Below, piece by piece: positions 34,612 through 43,774 of a stretch of DNA of 64,000 nt (position 1 is its first letter; every line of letters begins with the position of its first letter). Under the pieces are notes generated by a model. That model searched no databases. It was not told where the DNA came from and worked only from the letters and a program-made list of their open reading frames with translations. A program made the position numbers and the translations under genes. The DNA comes from SZUA-365 sp049663345 (GTDB lineage Bacteria > Bacteroidota > Ignavibacteria > SZUA-365): contig JBATDG010000127.1 in NCBI GenBank assembly GCA_049663345.1, positions 1 to 64,000 on the forward strand. The letters run 5' to 3'.

Positions 34612-36702
34612 TTAATCTTCCTCTTCCTTCGCTGCCTTGTATTCCTCAACGATACGCTGCTGCACATCGCCGGGTACTTCTTCATAGTTCGAAAACCAGC
34701 GGCGGAATATACCGCGCCCCTGAGTGATGGAACGAAGACGGGTAGCATAATTGTAGAGTTCAGAGAGTGGGACTTTCGCACGGATGATCTGGAACGGACC
34801 TTTCGCGTCCATACCCTGAATTTTACCACGATGCGTGGAGATATCACCCATCACGTCGCCCATGAACTCATCGGGAATCGTGACTTCAATTTCGTAAATC
34901 GGTTCGAGCAGCATCGGGTTTGCATCATTGACTGCTCGGCGGAAGGCCTGCTGCGCTGCGACTTTGAACGCCATTTCATTCGAGTCGACAGTGTGCTGGC
35001 TTCCGTCATACAGTGTGACCTTGAGATCGATCATCTTGCAGCCGGCGACCACGCCCCTCTTCATCTGCTCCTGAATGCCCTTGTCCACAGCCGGAACAAA
35101 ACGGCCGCTGATAACGCCGCCTACGATGTTGTCGACGAACTCATAGCCCTCGCCTCGCGGCTGGGGATCGAGTTTGATATACACTTCTGCGTACTGGCCG
35201 GCGCCGCCGGTCTGCTTCTTGTGCTTGTAGGAAACATCGGCGTTCTTGCGGATCGTCTCGCGATAAGGAATGCGCGGGGAGAAAAGATCGACGCCGACAC
35301 CGAAACGCTCTTTGAGGCGCTTGATCATGATGTTGATATGAATCTCGCCCTGTCCTTCGACGATGGTCTCGCCCGTTTCCTGGTCAACTCTGACCTGGAA
35401 CGACGGATCTTCTTCGTGCAGTGTGTGAAGACCGGTACCGATCTTGTCTTCGTCTCCCTTGGCTTTCGACCTCACAGCACAAGACATTACCGGTTCAGGG
35501 AATTGGATTACGGGCATCGTTACATGATAGCCCTTCTGACACAGCGTGTTGTTGGTATGCGTGTCTTTCAGCTTCACGACTGCGCCGATGTCCCCCACTG
35601 ATACTTTCATCATCTCAAACCGTTCTTTGCCGCGAAGAGCATACATCTGATTAAGACGCTCACCCTTGCCGTTGTTCTGATTCACCATATCCGTTCCAGC
35701 GGAAATCGTGCCGTTGTATACGCGGAAGAGCGAGAGTTCACCCACATGCGGTTCGGAAATCGTTTTGAAAATAAACGCACAGGCTTCGCCGGATTCCGAC
35801 GGCACGATAGTTACTTCATCCGTGCTGTCAGTCTTGGTCGCAGGGAAAGTCTTTCCGCTTATGGGGTCAGGACAGTAGTTGATGATGAACTCCATCATCC
35901 GTCCGACGCCAATATTCTTTTCGGCAGCCATGCAGAACATGGGGAAAACCTTGCGATTCCGGATCGCGTATTTGAATCCTTCAGCCAGCTGCTCGTTGGT
36001 GAGAGTACCATTTTCGAAGAATGCGTCAAGCAGGGCTTCAGAGGATTCCGCTACCTTTTCAAGCAAAGTCTCGTGCAGAACTTCCATCTGCTCTTTGAAT
36101 TCAGCAGGGACTTCAGTCTCATCGTATTTTCCCGAACCATCGGTGCTGAATGTCATCAGCTTCATCCGGATGATGTCGATACAGGCGTTGAAGCCGGGGC
36201 CCTTGTTGATCGGGAACTGAGCGATAATGACATCACTGCCGAAACGCGCGCAGGCTTCTTCAAACACGCGATCAAAGTCAGCGTGCTCGTTATCCATTTT
36301 GTTGACCGCGATCACAACCGGAACTTTTGCTTCTTCGGCATATCTCCAGACGAGTTCACTTCCGACTTCAACGCCTTCCACTGATTTGAGTACCAGAAGA
36401 GAGGAGTCAACGACATGAAGGCTGGAAATCACGTCACCGAGAAAATCCGAATAACCGGGCGTGTCGAGAATGTTGAGTTTGTGTCCGCGAAATTCGGTAC
36501 ACAACATGGTGCTGTTTAGGGAAATCTGTCGCTCGATCTCATCAGAATGATAGTCCGATGTCGTCGTGCCGTCCACAATCGTTCCGATACGGGTTGTAGC
36601 TCCGGAAGTCATCAGCATGGCATCAGCCAGGATGGTCTTTCCGGAGCTTCCGTGGCCGATGATGGCGACATTTCTGATTTGATCGGGGGTAAATTCTTTC
36701 AA
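34612..36702 (-). CDS. fusA: Elongation factor G paralogue
   Basis: A 696-residue translational GTPase with full EF-G architecture: G1 GHGSSGKT (16-23), G3 DTPGYSD, G4 NKMD, then domains II-V with DEDKIGTGLHTLHEEDPSF, GQGEIHINIMIKRLKERFGV and a C-terminal GDVMGDISTHRGKIQGMD. The G1 and switch I sequences (SDYHSDEIERQISLNST) differ from canonical EF-G (AHIDAGKTT; ERGIT), placing it with EF-G II or EF-G-like paralogues; a canonical fusA is probably elsewhere. The start is TTG with a strong AAGGAGGTC. It is co-directional with the SLBB and Wzc genes. Confidence 0.88.
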   Translation of the reverse strand: MKEFTPDQIRNVAIIGHGSSGKTILADAMLMTSGATTRIGTIVDGTTTSDYHSDEIERQISLNSTMLCTEFRGHKLNILDTPGYSDFLGDVISSLHVVDSSLLVLKSVEGVEVGSELVWRYAEEAKVPVVIAVNKMDNEHADFDRVFEEACARFGSDVIIAQFPINKGPGFNACIDIIRMKLMTFSTDGSGKYDETEVPAEFKEQMEVLHETLLEKVAESSEALLDAFFENGTLTNEQLAEGFKYAIRNRKVFPMFCMAAEKNIGVGRMMEFIINYCPDPISGKTFPATKTDSTDEVTIVPSESGEACAFIFKTISEPHVGELSLFRVYNGTISAGTDMVNQNNGKGERLNQMYALRGKERFEMMKVSVGDIGAVVKLKDTHTNNTLCQKGYHVTMPVIQFPEPVMSCAVRSKAKGDEDKIGTGLHTLHEEDPSFQVRVDQETGETIVEGQGEIHINIMIKRLKERFGVGVDLFSPRIPYRETIRKNADVSYKHKKQTGGAGQYAEVYIKLDPQPRGEGYEFVDNIVGGVISGRFVPAVDKGIQEQMKRGVVAGCKMIDLKVTLYDGSQHTVDSNEMAFKVAAQQAFRRAVNDANPMLLEPIYEIEVTIPDEFMGDVMGDISTHRGKIQGMDAKGPFQIIRAKVPLSELYNYATRLRSITQGRGIFRRWFSNYEEVPGDVQQRIVEEYKAAKEEED

Positions 36703-36761
36703 AAGGACCTCCTTGCACTATAGCGTATAAAAGAACGTCTTCTTACTCCTCGAACAATCCC

Positions 36762-36793
36762 CTAATTTAGCCGTGCGTGGGGTAACTTCCAAA
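36762..36793 (-). promoter_or_regulatory. Promoter of the EF-G/SLBB/Wzc operon
   Basis: Minus strand: TTTG (36793-36790), 20 bp, TAAATTAG (36769-36762), about 60 bp before the TTG start. Confidence 0.55.
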
Positions 36794-36849
36794 CCGGTTC
36801 AGTATGTGCGATATTATGGCACGGAAGCATTTTGACAAAAGCCTTTCGC

Positions 36850-36881
36850 GTTGATTTTCCAACGCATTATCCCTATCTTTT
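36850..36881 (+). promoter_or_regulatory. Candidate promoter of cinA-pyrRBC
   Basis: GTTG (36850-36853), 20 bp, TATCTTTT (36874-36881), directly upstream of the ATG at 36901. It supports 36901 as start, since the longer frame to 36832 lies upstream of the transcription start. A sigma70-like TTGACA at 36832 is also present. Confidence 0.45.
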
Positions 36882-36900
36882 CAAGAATTTGGTAAAACGC

Positions 36901-38169
36901 ATGAATGCAGAAATCCTATCCATCGGTGACGAACTGCTCATCGGGCAGGTCACTAACACAAACGCCTCGTATCTCGGAGAACAACTGAGCCTTTTGGGAA
37001 TAACGGTTCGCAGGGTCACTACCGTCGGCGACCGCATCGAGGAGATTCTGGATGCGTTTAATCGGGCGTGGCAGGAGCAGGACGTTATCATCACAACGGG
37101 TGGACTCGGTCCGACGCACGACGACGTCACTCGCAATGCGGTCTGTCGATTTTTCGATACCGTACTTGTGGAAAACGCTGATGTACTCAGTGATGTTGAG
37201 CGATTCCTTGCCGAGCGCAAAAAGCCGATTTCTCCAACCAATCGTGATCAGGCTATGGTTCCTGGCGGTGCCTCGATCATCCGAAATCAAAACGGTACGG
37301 CGCCGGGTTATCATTTTCATCGCGAAAACAAGCATTTTTTTGTGACTCCGGGAGTTCCCTACGAAATGCACGGTATGACCGAACAGTACATTCTGCCGGA
37401 ACTGCGTAAAATAGCAACCAACAATCGCGCTTCGCTGACAATCCTTACCACGTCTATGCCTGAATCCACGCTGGCAGACTTGCTGCTAGGCATTGAGTCC
37501 CAACGTGAAGGTTGTTCGATCGCATACCTTCCATCCCCGCTCGGCGTTCGCGTCCGCATCACAGCTGTCGCTGAGGATCAGGGGACCGCTGCGCAGCAAG
37601 TCGAGGAGCTTCGTAAGGCTATCGCAGATCGTGCCGGAGAATATATTTTCGGCAGCGGTAAAGATTCACTCGAACAAGTACTCGGCGCCATGCTTACGGA
37701 AAGAGGCCAAACACTTGCTGTTGCGGAATCCTGCACAGGCGGACTCATCACAGATCGCATCACCAATGTTCCGGGAAGTTCAGATTGGTTCGAACACGGT
37801 GTGGTGTGCTACAGCAACCGTTCGAAAACAAAACTTCTGAGCGTCAATCCAGCCGTGATCGACAGGCATGGCGCTGTCAGCAAACAGACTGCGGAGGCAA
37901 TGGCAGCAGGTATACGGCGTACGGCGGATACGGACTTTGGACTCGCCACGACGGGTATTGCAGGACCTGATGGCGGCACCCCGAACAAACCTGTTGGCCT
38001 TGTCTGGATAGCTCTCAGCAGCGCCGAAGGCAGCTTCGCGTTTGAGTATTATTTCGGCAACGACCGCGTGCTCACAAAACAACGCGCCGCGCAGGCAGCG
38101 CTCGACATGCTGCGCCGCGCACTTCTCCGGCTCCCACTTCAACCAAGGACAGCGAGGCCCATCTTATGA
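36901..38169 (+). CDS. cinA: CinA-family protein (NMN deamidase / ADP-ribose pyrophosphatase type)
   Basis: A 422-residue two-domain protein. The N-terminal MoCF-like domain starts MNAEILSIGDELLIGQVTNTNAS and contains TTGGLGPTHDDVTR. The C-terminal PncC-type domain has VAESCTGGLITDRITNVPGSS and GIAGPDGGTPNKPVG with the catalytic Ser. The family deamidates nicotinamide mononucleotide for NAD recycling and is linked historically with competence. Its stop overlaps the pyrR start (ATGA), so it heads a pyrimidine operon. Confidence 0.92.
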   Translation: MNAEILSIGDELLIGQVTNTNASYLGEQLSLLGITVRRVTTVGDRIEEILDAFNRAWQEQDVIITTGGLGPTHDDVTRNAVCRFFDTVLVENADVLSDVERFLAERKKPISPTNRDQAMVPGGASIIRNQNGTAPGYHFHRENKHFFVTPGVPYEMHGMTEQYILPELRKIATNNRASLTILTTSMPESTLADLLLGIESQREGCSIAYLPSPLGVRVRITAVAEDQGTAAQQVEELRKAIADRAGEYIFGSGKDSLEQVLGAMLTERGQTLAVAESCTGGLITDRITNVPGSSDWFEHGVVCYSNRSKTKLLSVNPAVIDRHGAVSKQTAEAMAAGIRRTADTDFGLATTGIAGPDGGTPNKPVGLVWIALSSAEGSFAFEYYFGNDRVLTKQRAAQAALDMLRRALLRLPLQPRTARPIL

Positions 38170-38708
38170 CTCTTCTTCAAACCATTCTCGACGAGAGCGG
38201 ATTTGACCGCATGATCTCGCGCCTTGCACACGAAATACTTGAGCGTAACCAGGGTATGGAAAATCTGGTGGTTATCGGACTCCGCACGCGCGGTGAATTC
38301 GTGGCCCAACGTCTCGCTGCGAAACTGACACAGATCGAAGGCAGCACGCCGCCCATCGGAGTGCTCGATGTGACCCTCTACCGCGACGATGTGCGCAATC
38401 ATTTGCGCCAACCCGAAGTGCGGGCCACCGACATCACGTTCGACATCACCGACAAACACGTCATCCTCGTCGACGACGTGCTGTTTACCGGACGAACCGT
38501 ACGCTCTGCGCTTAATGCGCTGATCGACATCGGCCGTGCACGCACAGTGCAGCTTGTCGTGCTTGTCGACCGGGGCCATCGCGAGTTGCCCATCCGCGCG
38601 GATTTTATCGGAAAAAACGTCACCACTTCCCGGGGTCAGGAAGTGCGCGTGCGTCTGCGCGAAGTTGACGAAATGGACTCCATCGACCTCGTCTCCATCG
38701 AAGCGTAA
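38166..38708 (+). CDS. pyrR: PyrR bifunctional regulator / uracil phosphoribosyltransferase
   Basis: A 180-residue PRTase-fold protein. The PRPP loop is VILVDDVLFTGRTVRSALNAL; MENLVVIGLRTRGEFVA and DVTLYRDDV are PyrR-typical, and DRGHRELPIRADFIGKNVTTS is the C-terminal signature. In other bacteria it senses UMP and binds pyr mRNA to promote termination. I cannot find a clear PyrR-binding loop with anti-terminator ahead of pyrB, as the pyrR-pyrB spacer is only 26 bp; any control would act upstream of cinA or via its enzymatic role. Confidence 0.94.
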   Translation: MTLLQTILDESGFDRMISRLAHEILERNQGMENLVVIGLRTRGEFVAQRLAAKLTQIEGSTPPIGVLDVTLYRDDVRNHLRQPEVRATDITFDITDKHVILVDDVLFTGRTVRSALNALIDIGRARTVQLVVLVDRGHRELPIRADFIGKNVTTSRGQEVRVRLREVDEMDSIDLVSIEA

Positions 38709-38734
38709 TCAACCTCCCAGGACATCGGAGCGTT

Positions 38735-39661
38735 ATGTCATCTCTATCTATCACGCATCTCCTCGGTCTGCATGAAGTGCCCAAATCGGATATCGAGCTC
38801 ATCCTCGATTCGAACGACACCTTCCTCGAGATTCTCGACAGGCCTATTAAAAAAGTCCCGACTCTGCAGGGACAAACCGTGGTGAATCTGTTTTTCGAAA
38901 ACAGCACTCGGACGCGAATTTCTTTCGAACTAGCCGAGCGCCGGCTTTCCGCCGACGTGGTGAATTTCAGCGCCAGCACCAGCAGCGTCTCGAAAGGTGA
39001 AACTCTGCTCGATACAGCGAAGAATATCGAGGCCATGAAAGTCGACATCGTCGTCATGCGTCACTCAGCAGCCGGCTCGGTCAAATTCCTCAGCGAACGC
39101 TGCACAAGCCGTTTTCTCAACGCCGGCGACGGTGCGCATGAACACCCGACGCAGGCCCTGCTCGACATGGTGACGATCCGTCAGAAGACCGGTTCGCTCG
39201 AAGGACTCAATGTCTGCATCATCGGCGACATAGCGCACTCGCGCGTTGCCAGATCGAATATCTACGGACTGCTGACGATGGGCGCCAACGTCGCCGTATG
39301 CGGACCGGCCAGTATGATTCCCTACGAATTGCAGCGGCTGGGCGTCCGCGTTTTCACTAACATCGACGAAGCCCTCAATTTCAGTGACGTGATCAACGTG
39401 CTCCGCATTCAGCTTGAACGCGATGCAGGCGCGGATTTCCCCTCCCTGCGCGAATATCACAATTCCTTCGGCATCACGCGCCGTCGTCTCGACGCCCTGG
39501 GTAAGGACATCATCGTCCTCCATCCGGGACCGATCAATCGCGGCGTGGAAATCGAGTCGGAAGTGGCCGACGGAGCCTATTCCGTCATCCTGCCGCAGGT
39601 CACGAATGGCGTGGCTATACGGATGGCAGTGCTGTACCTCATTGGAACCAGAGCGGAGTAA
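38735..39661 (+). CDS. pyrB: Aspartate carbamoyltransferase, catalytic subunit
   Basis: A 308-residue catalytic chain of normal length. The carbamoyl phosphate site is FFENSTRTRISFELAERRL; SVSKGETLLDTAKN, DGAHEHPTQALLDM (catalytic His region) and HPGPINRGVEI follow. It condenses carbamoyl phosphate with aspartate in pyrimidine synthesis. No regulatory pyrI is present. The pyrC start is 4 bp after its stop. Confidence 0.97.
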   Translation: MSSLSITHLLGLHEVPKSDIELILDSNDTFLEILDRPIKKVPTLQGQTVVNLFFENSTRTRISFELAERRLSADVVNFSASTSSVSKGETLLDTAKNIEAMKVDIVVMRHSAAGSVKFLSERCTSRFLNAGDGAHEHPTQALLDMVTIRQKTGSLEGLNVCIIGDIAHSRVARSNIYGLLTMGANVAVCGPASMIPYELQRLGVRVFTNIDEALNFSDVINVLRIQLERDAGADFPSLREYHNSFGITRRRLDALGKDIIVLHPGPINRGVEIESEVADGAYSVILPQVTNGVAIRMAVLYLIGTRAE

Positions 39662-39665
39662 TTTC

Positions 39666-40940
39666 ATGGCCTCATATATTTTCAAGAATGCCCATATCGT
39701 TGATCCCGTTTCGGGACTTGACACCCAAAAAGATATGCTTGTGGTCGACGGCGTGATCGAACGCATCGGCGAACAGCTTTCCGCTCCGGATACGGAATCC
39801 ATCGACCTCACGGGAAAGACTATCACGCCGGGGTTCTGCGACATGCATGTCCATTTTCGCGAGCCGGGACAGGAGCACAAGGAAGACATCGCAAGCGGAG
39901 CGGCCGCTGCAGCTGCGGGTGGTTTCACCGCAGTCGCCTGTATGCCTAATACCGACCCTCCCATCGACAGCGCCACGGTCGTCAGTTTTATCTTCAAGCA
40001 GGGGCAGGGGCTCGCGGTGGACGTCTACCCGATCGGCGCCATCACCAAAGGGCGGAAAGGAGAATCCATTTCTCCCATGATCGAACTGCGCGAAGCCGGC
40101 GTTGTCGGGTTTTCCGACGACGGGAGTCCGGTGAATAATACGAAGGTGCTGCGCACTGCGCTCGAGTATGCTTCCATGTTAGACCTCGCGATCATCCAGC
40201 ACGCCGAAGATCCGCATCTATTCGCCGGCGGCGTAATGAACGAAAGCCTCGTATCGACCGAACTCGGACTGCCTACCATTCCTCGGCTCTCCGAGGACGC
40301 GGTTGTCGCCCGCGACCTGATGTTCACTGAGTACGTCAACGGCTGCTATCACCTCGCGCATATGAGCACCCTGGGAGCCGCGCAGGCCGTACGGATCGCA
40401 AAAGCCAAGGGTATCCGCGTGACCAGCGAAGTCGCACCGCATCATTTCACGCTCACCGACGAGGCAGTTCGCGGCTATGATTCAAACACGAAAATGAATC
40501 CGCCCCTGCGCACCGCCGATGACGTACAGGCAATGAAGGAAGCGCTGCGCGACGGAACCGCCGACGCCATCGCAACCGATCATGCGCCTCATGCCTTGTT
40601 CGAAAAGGAAGTCGAATTTTCCTACGCCCCGTTCGGCATCGTGGGACTTGAAACCGCGGTTGGACTTTCCATCACGGAGCTGCTTCTGGAGAATTGGCTA
40701 ACGCTCCCGCAACTGATCGAGAAGCTTTCGACGAACCCTCGCCGAATCCTGCGGCTGCCGGAAATCCGAATCGAAGAAGGTGCGCAGGCAAATCTGACTT
40801 TCCTCGACCTCACCGCACAGTGGGTAGTAGACGCAAAAACATTCCGTTCGAAATCACAGAATACGCCGTTTCACGGACGCTCGCTGACCGGCCGTGCAAT
40901 GGGTATATTCAACAACGGACAGCTCATTCTGCAGCACTGA
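39666..40940 (+). CDS. pyrC: Dihydroorotase
   Basis: A 424-residue class I dihydroorotase. Zinc ligands are in FCDMHVHFREPGQEH, with a later His in LDLAIIQHAEDP, His in CYHLAHMST and Asp in AIATDHAPH. It closes carbamoyl aspartate to dihydroorotate. The ATG at 39666 (MASYIFKNAHIVDP) is the correct start; the open frame extends 84 codons back inside pyrB without relation to the family. Confidence 0.97.
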   Translation: MASYIFKNAHIVDPVSGLDTQKDMLVVDGVIERIGEQLSAPDTESIDLTGKTITPGFCDMHVHFREPGQEHKEDIASGAAAAAAGGFTAVACMPNTDPPIDSATVVSFIFKQGQGLAVDVYPIGAITKGRKGESISPMIELREAGVVGFSDDGSPVNNTKVLRTALEYASMLDLAIIQHAEDPHLFAGGVMNESLVSTELGLPTIPRLSEDAVVARDLMFTEYVNGCYHLAHMSTLGAAQAVRIAKAKGIRVTSEVAPHHFTLTDEAVRGYDSNTKMNPPLRTADDVQAMKEALRDGTADAIATDHAPHALFEKEVEFSYAPFGIVGLETAVGLSITELLLENWLTLPQLIEKLSTNPRRILRLPEIRIEEGAQANLTFLDLTAQWVVDAKTFRSKSQNTPFHGRSLTGRAMGIFNNGQLILQH

Positions 40941-41047
40941 GTTCAGCGGCATCCTTCTCGGGACGCGAGATTCCGGAACCATACCGCTGAAGTCGATGTA
41001 CACATGGAATGTGCAATTTTCACAATTCACAACGAGAGGAGATCACA

Positions 41048-41668
41048 ATGAAATATGGAATGCTGCTGCTTGTCCTCACCCTCTTTGTCGCCTGTTCATC
41101 GAAAAAGCAGGAACAGAACGCGGAGCAGACCGGCGCTGCCAGCGGTACGATGGCGGGTGAAGTGATCGGAGCCGATTACGGATACATCGTTGAAAACGCG
41201 GGCATCGCTTCCGAAAACGACAAGGTTGCTTTCTCAATCAAGGGCATCGTCAATCTCAAGGAAGCGACCTCACAGGTGCTGATCGTTCGCACGCAGAGCG
41301 CCGACGGCAGCGCAACGGAAATGCTCGCGCTTGAATTCCCATCCTTCGCCGAAGGCACTGCCCTTGAATTCGCGTCCGGAAATGATAAATCCGCGTTCTG
41401 GATTTTCGGTAGGACCGCTGATAAGGTGGACGTTATGAGCCGCACCGGCATGATCGAAGGCAGTCTGCGTCTTGTGAAAATCAAGCCTGCAGAGATCAGC
41501 ATGGGCTTGAGCCGCGAGGTGAAGGATGGAACGGGTGAAATGGAAATCGTTGTGACGGGCATCGAAAACGGCGGTCTCGACATTCCGGTGGAGAAGAAAT
41601 ACGCCGCCCGCTACAATCTTCCGATGATCACGCTCGACGAACTCGCGCGCATCAACCAGCCAATCTAA
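41048..41668 (+). CDS. Uncharacterised lipoprotein
   Basis: A 206-residue lipoprotein. MKYGMLLLVLTLFVACSSKK gives a signal with lipobox LFVAC, followed by a Gln/Asn/Glu-rich linker and a beta-rich domain (about 45-200) with no motif I recognise. The ATG at 41048 has a strong GAGAGGAG. It is flanked by its own terminator and is probably monocistronic. Function unknown. Confidence 0.7.
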   Translation: MKYGMLLLVLTLFVACSSKKQEQNAEQTGAASGTMAGEVIGADYGYIVENAGIASENDKVAFSIKGIVNLKEATSQVLIVRTQSADGSATEMLALEFPSFAEGTALEFASGNDKSAFWIFGRTADKVDVMSRTGMIEGSLRLVKIKPAEISMGLSREVKDGTGEMEIVVTGIENGGLDIPVEKKYAARYNLPMITLDELARINQPI

Positions 41669-41691
41669 TTCCGCAAGTTTTGTATATTGTG

Positions 41692-41721
41692 GAGGGCAGG
41701 CCCGACGCCTGCCCTCTTTTT
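41692..41721 (+). terminator. Intrinsic terminator after the lipoprotein gene
   Basis: GAGGGCAGGC (41692-41701), 5-base loop, GCCTGCCCTC (41707-41716), then five T residues. It ends about 20 bp before the next start codon, leaving almost no room for a promoter for that gene. Confidence 0.88.
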
Positions 41722-41740
41722 ATATCATCCGGAAACATCC

Positions 41741-43756
41741 ATGAGCATGTCCGCCATTGCGGAGCAGCGACCCGCCATTTCGGTGGTCATCGTCAGTTAT
41801 AACGTGCGGGATCTGCTGGAGAGCTGCCTTCAGTCTTTGTATACGGCGCTGTCCGGCATCTCCCATGAGGTGTTCGTCGTCGACAATCGTTCCGACGACG
41901 GGACTGTGGAAATGGTACGCCAGCGCTTCCCCCAGGCGCTCATGATCGCAAACGACGACAACCTCGGCTTCGCCCGCGGCAATAATCTTGCACTTTCCCG
42001 CGCGACCGGCGAAACGCTGCTGCTGCTCAATCCCGACACACTGGTTCAGGAAGATACAGTCAGCACGATGCTCCAATTTTTCAGGGAAAATGAAGACGTC
42101 GGGATGGCTGGCTGCAAGATCATTAATCCTGACGGGAGTTTCGAACCAGCCTGCAGGCGCAGCTTCCCTGGTGTGTGGCCTTCATTTACCAAGCTCAGCG
42201 GGCTTAGCTCGCTTTTTCCCAGATCACAGCTGTTCGCGCGCTACAATCTGACGTATCTGAGCGAAGATGAGTCGTACGAAGTCGACGCCATATCCGGCTC
42301 CTTCATGATGCTTCGCCGCGCTGTCTACGACGCGATAGGCGGACTCGACGAAAGCTATTTCATGTACGGCGAGGATCTTGACTGGTGCTATCGCACGCAG
42401 AAAGCTGGATGGAAGCTTTACTACGTCCACAACACCAAAATCGTCCACTACGGTGGAGAGAGCACCAAACGCAGCAGCATCGACGCGCATGCCGAATTCT
42501 ATCGGGCCATGCAGGTCTTCGCTAAAAAGAATCTCGGCCTCTCCGGGTTCACGATGGGAATAATCTCGATCGGCATACGGCTGCGGCTGGCTCTTGCGCG
42601 TTCACGACGGGTGGTTGAAGCCAGCCTCCCGCTTCTTTTCGATGCCCTTACCACCGTTCTCGCCATGATGGCGGCGGAGTTCATTCGCTTTGGCGGCTTC
42701 TTCCGCTTCCCGGAATATGCCTACCCGACTGTGTATATCGTGGTCGTGCTGGTAATGTGGCTCGGTCTGACTATCTCCGGCGCCTATACTCGCGAACAAT
42801 ATCATATTGTGCGATCCGGACTGGGCGTCCTCCTCGCATTTCTGATCCTGTCTTCGATGACCTTCTTCTTCAAGGACTGGGGCTTCAGCCGCATGGTCGT
42901 GGTAATTGCGGGCGGATTGAATCTGGCGCTCATTCCCGGCAGGCGCATTCTCGGTGCTGTGCTAAGCCCGGGGCAGCGCGAACACCCGGTAACCGGAAGG
43001 CGCACGCTGCTTGTCGGACTCAACGAACAGACACTCGATGTGCTGCAGCGGCTCAAACGCCTCGACGAACAGAGCTACCACATCGTAGGACTCATCGACC
43101 TGAACCGACGGCGCATCGGCGAGACCATCGTTTCGGTGCCCGTTCTGGGCAGCATACAGAACATCGGTAAAATTATCGATGAAGGCCGCATCACTGATGT
43201 GATCATAGGTCCGGATACACTCCCTTACTCCGAAATATTATCGATGATAAGCCGGACGCGGGGAAAGGGCGTGCACTATCGAATCGTACCGCGCAGCATG
43301 GAATTCATCGTCGGCAAAACCAGTGTTGATCAGCTCAGCAGCGTTCCCCTGCTGGATTTCGATTACAATCTTATGAAAAGCAGCAACCGTGTTCTCAAGC
43401 GGGGCCTCGATATCATTTTGTCCTTGCCCGCGGTTCTGTTAATTTACCCGGTTGTATCCCTCCTATTCGGCCGCAGGCAGCCCGGACCGGCAGCGAGCTT
43501 CGTGCTTCGCCTCCCCGATGTGCTCGCCGGCAGAATGAGTCTGGTAGGGTACAACCCGGATTACCTCGCTGCACCGCCGGATGTCTATCTCGGCAAACCC
43601 GGGTTGACCGGTCTGGCGCAGCTGCGATCGATAGACCTCATGACCGAAGAAGAGGTGCTCGGGACGGTTATCCAGTACGTGCGGAATTATTCGATTTTTC
43701 TCGACATCGAGATATTGATCCGTACGCTGCTCATGTTTGTATTGAAAAAAAAATGA
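41741..43756 (+). CDS. GT2 glycosyltransferase fused to a shortened polyprenyl glycosylphosphotransferase
   Basis: A 671-residue fusion. Residues about 10-270: GT2 transferase (SVVIVSYNVRDLLESCLQS, VVDNRSDDGTVE, LLLLNPDTLV, SYFMYGEDLDWCYR), rhamnosyltransferase-like. About 300-420: four membrane segments. About 430-560: CoA-binding-like Rossmann domain (RTLLVGLNEQTLDVLQRL, GRITDVIIGPD). About 565-671: bacterial sugar transferase ends (LKRGLDIILSLPAVLLIYPV; MSLVGYNPDYLAAPPDVY; KPGLTGLAQL; VRNYSIFLDIEILIRTL). The middle of that domain, with the usual KFRTM and SLDELPQ catalytic segment, is missing. The start at 41741 (or 41747) follows a terminator. Confidence 0.8.
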   Translation: MSMSAIAEQRPAISVVIVSYNVRDLLESCLQSLYTALSGISHEVFVVDNRSDDGTVEMVRQRFPQALMIANDDNLGFARGNNLALSRATGETLLLLNPDTLVQEDTVSTMLQFFRENEDVGMAGCKIINPDGSFEPACRRSFPGVWPSFTKLSGLSSLFPRSQLFARYNLTYLSEDESYEVDAISGSFMMLRRAVYDAIGGLDESYFMYGEDLDWCYRTQKAGWKLYYVHNTKIVHYGGESTKRSSIDAHAEFYRAMQVFAKKNLGLSGFTMGIISIGIRLRLALARSRRVVEASLPLLFDALTTVLAMMAAEFIRFGGFFRFPEYAYPTVYIVVVLVMWLGLTISGAYTREQYHIVRSGLGVLLAFLILSSMTFFFKDWGFSRMVVVIAGGLNLALIPGRRILGAVLSPGQREHPVTGRRTLLVGLNEQTLDVLQRLKRLDEQSYHIVGLIDLNRRRIGETIVSVPVLGSIQNIGKIIDEGRITDVIIGPDTLPYSEILSMISRTRGKGVHYRIVPRSMEFIVGKTSVDQLSSVPLLDFDYNLMKSSNRVLKRGLDIILSLPAVLLIYPVVSLLFGRRQPGPAASFVLRLPDVLAGRMSLVGYNPDYLAAPPDVYLGKPGLTGLAQLRSIDLMTEEEVLGTVIQYVRNYSIFLDIEILIRTLLMFVLKKK

Positions 43757-43774
43757 ACATAGAGGTTTCAACGA

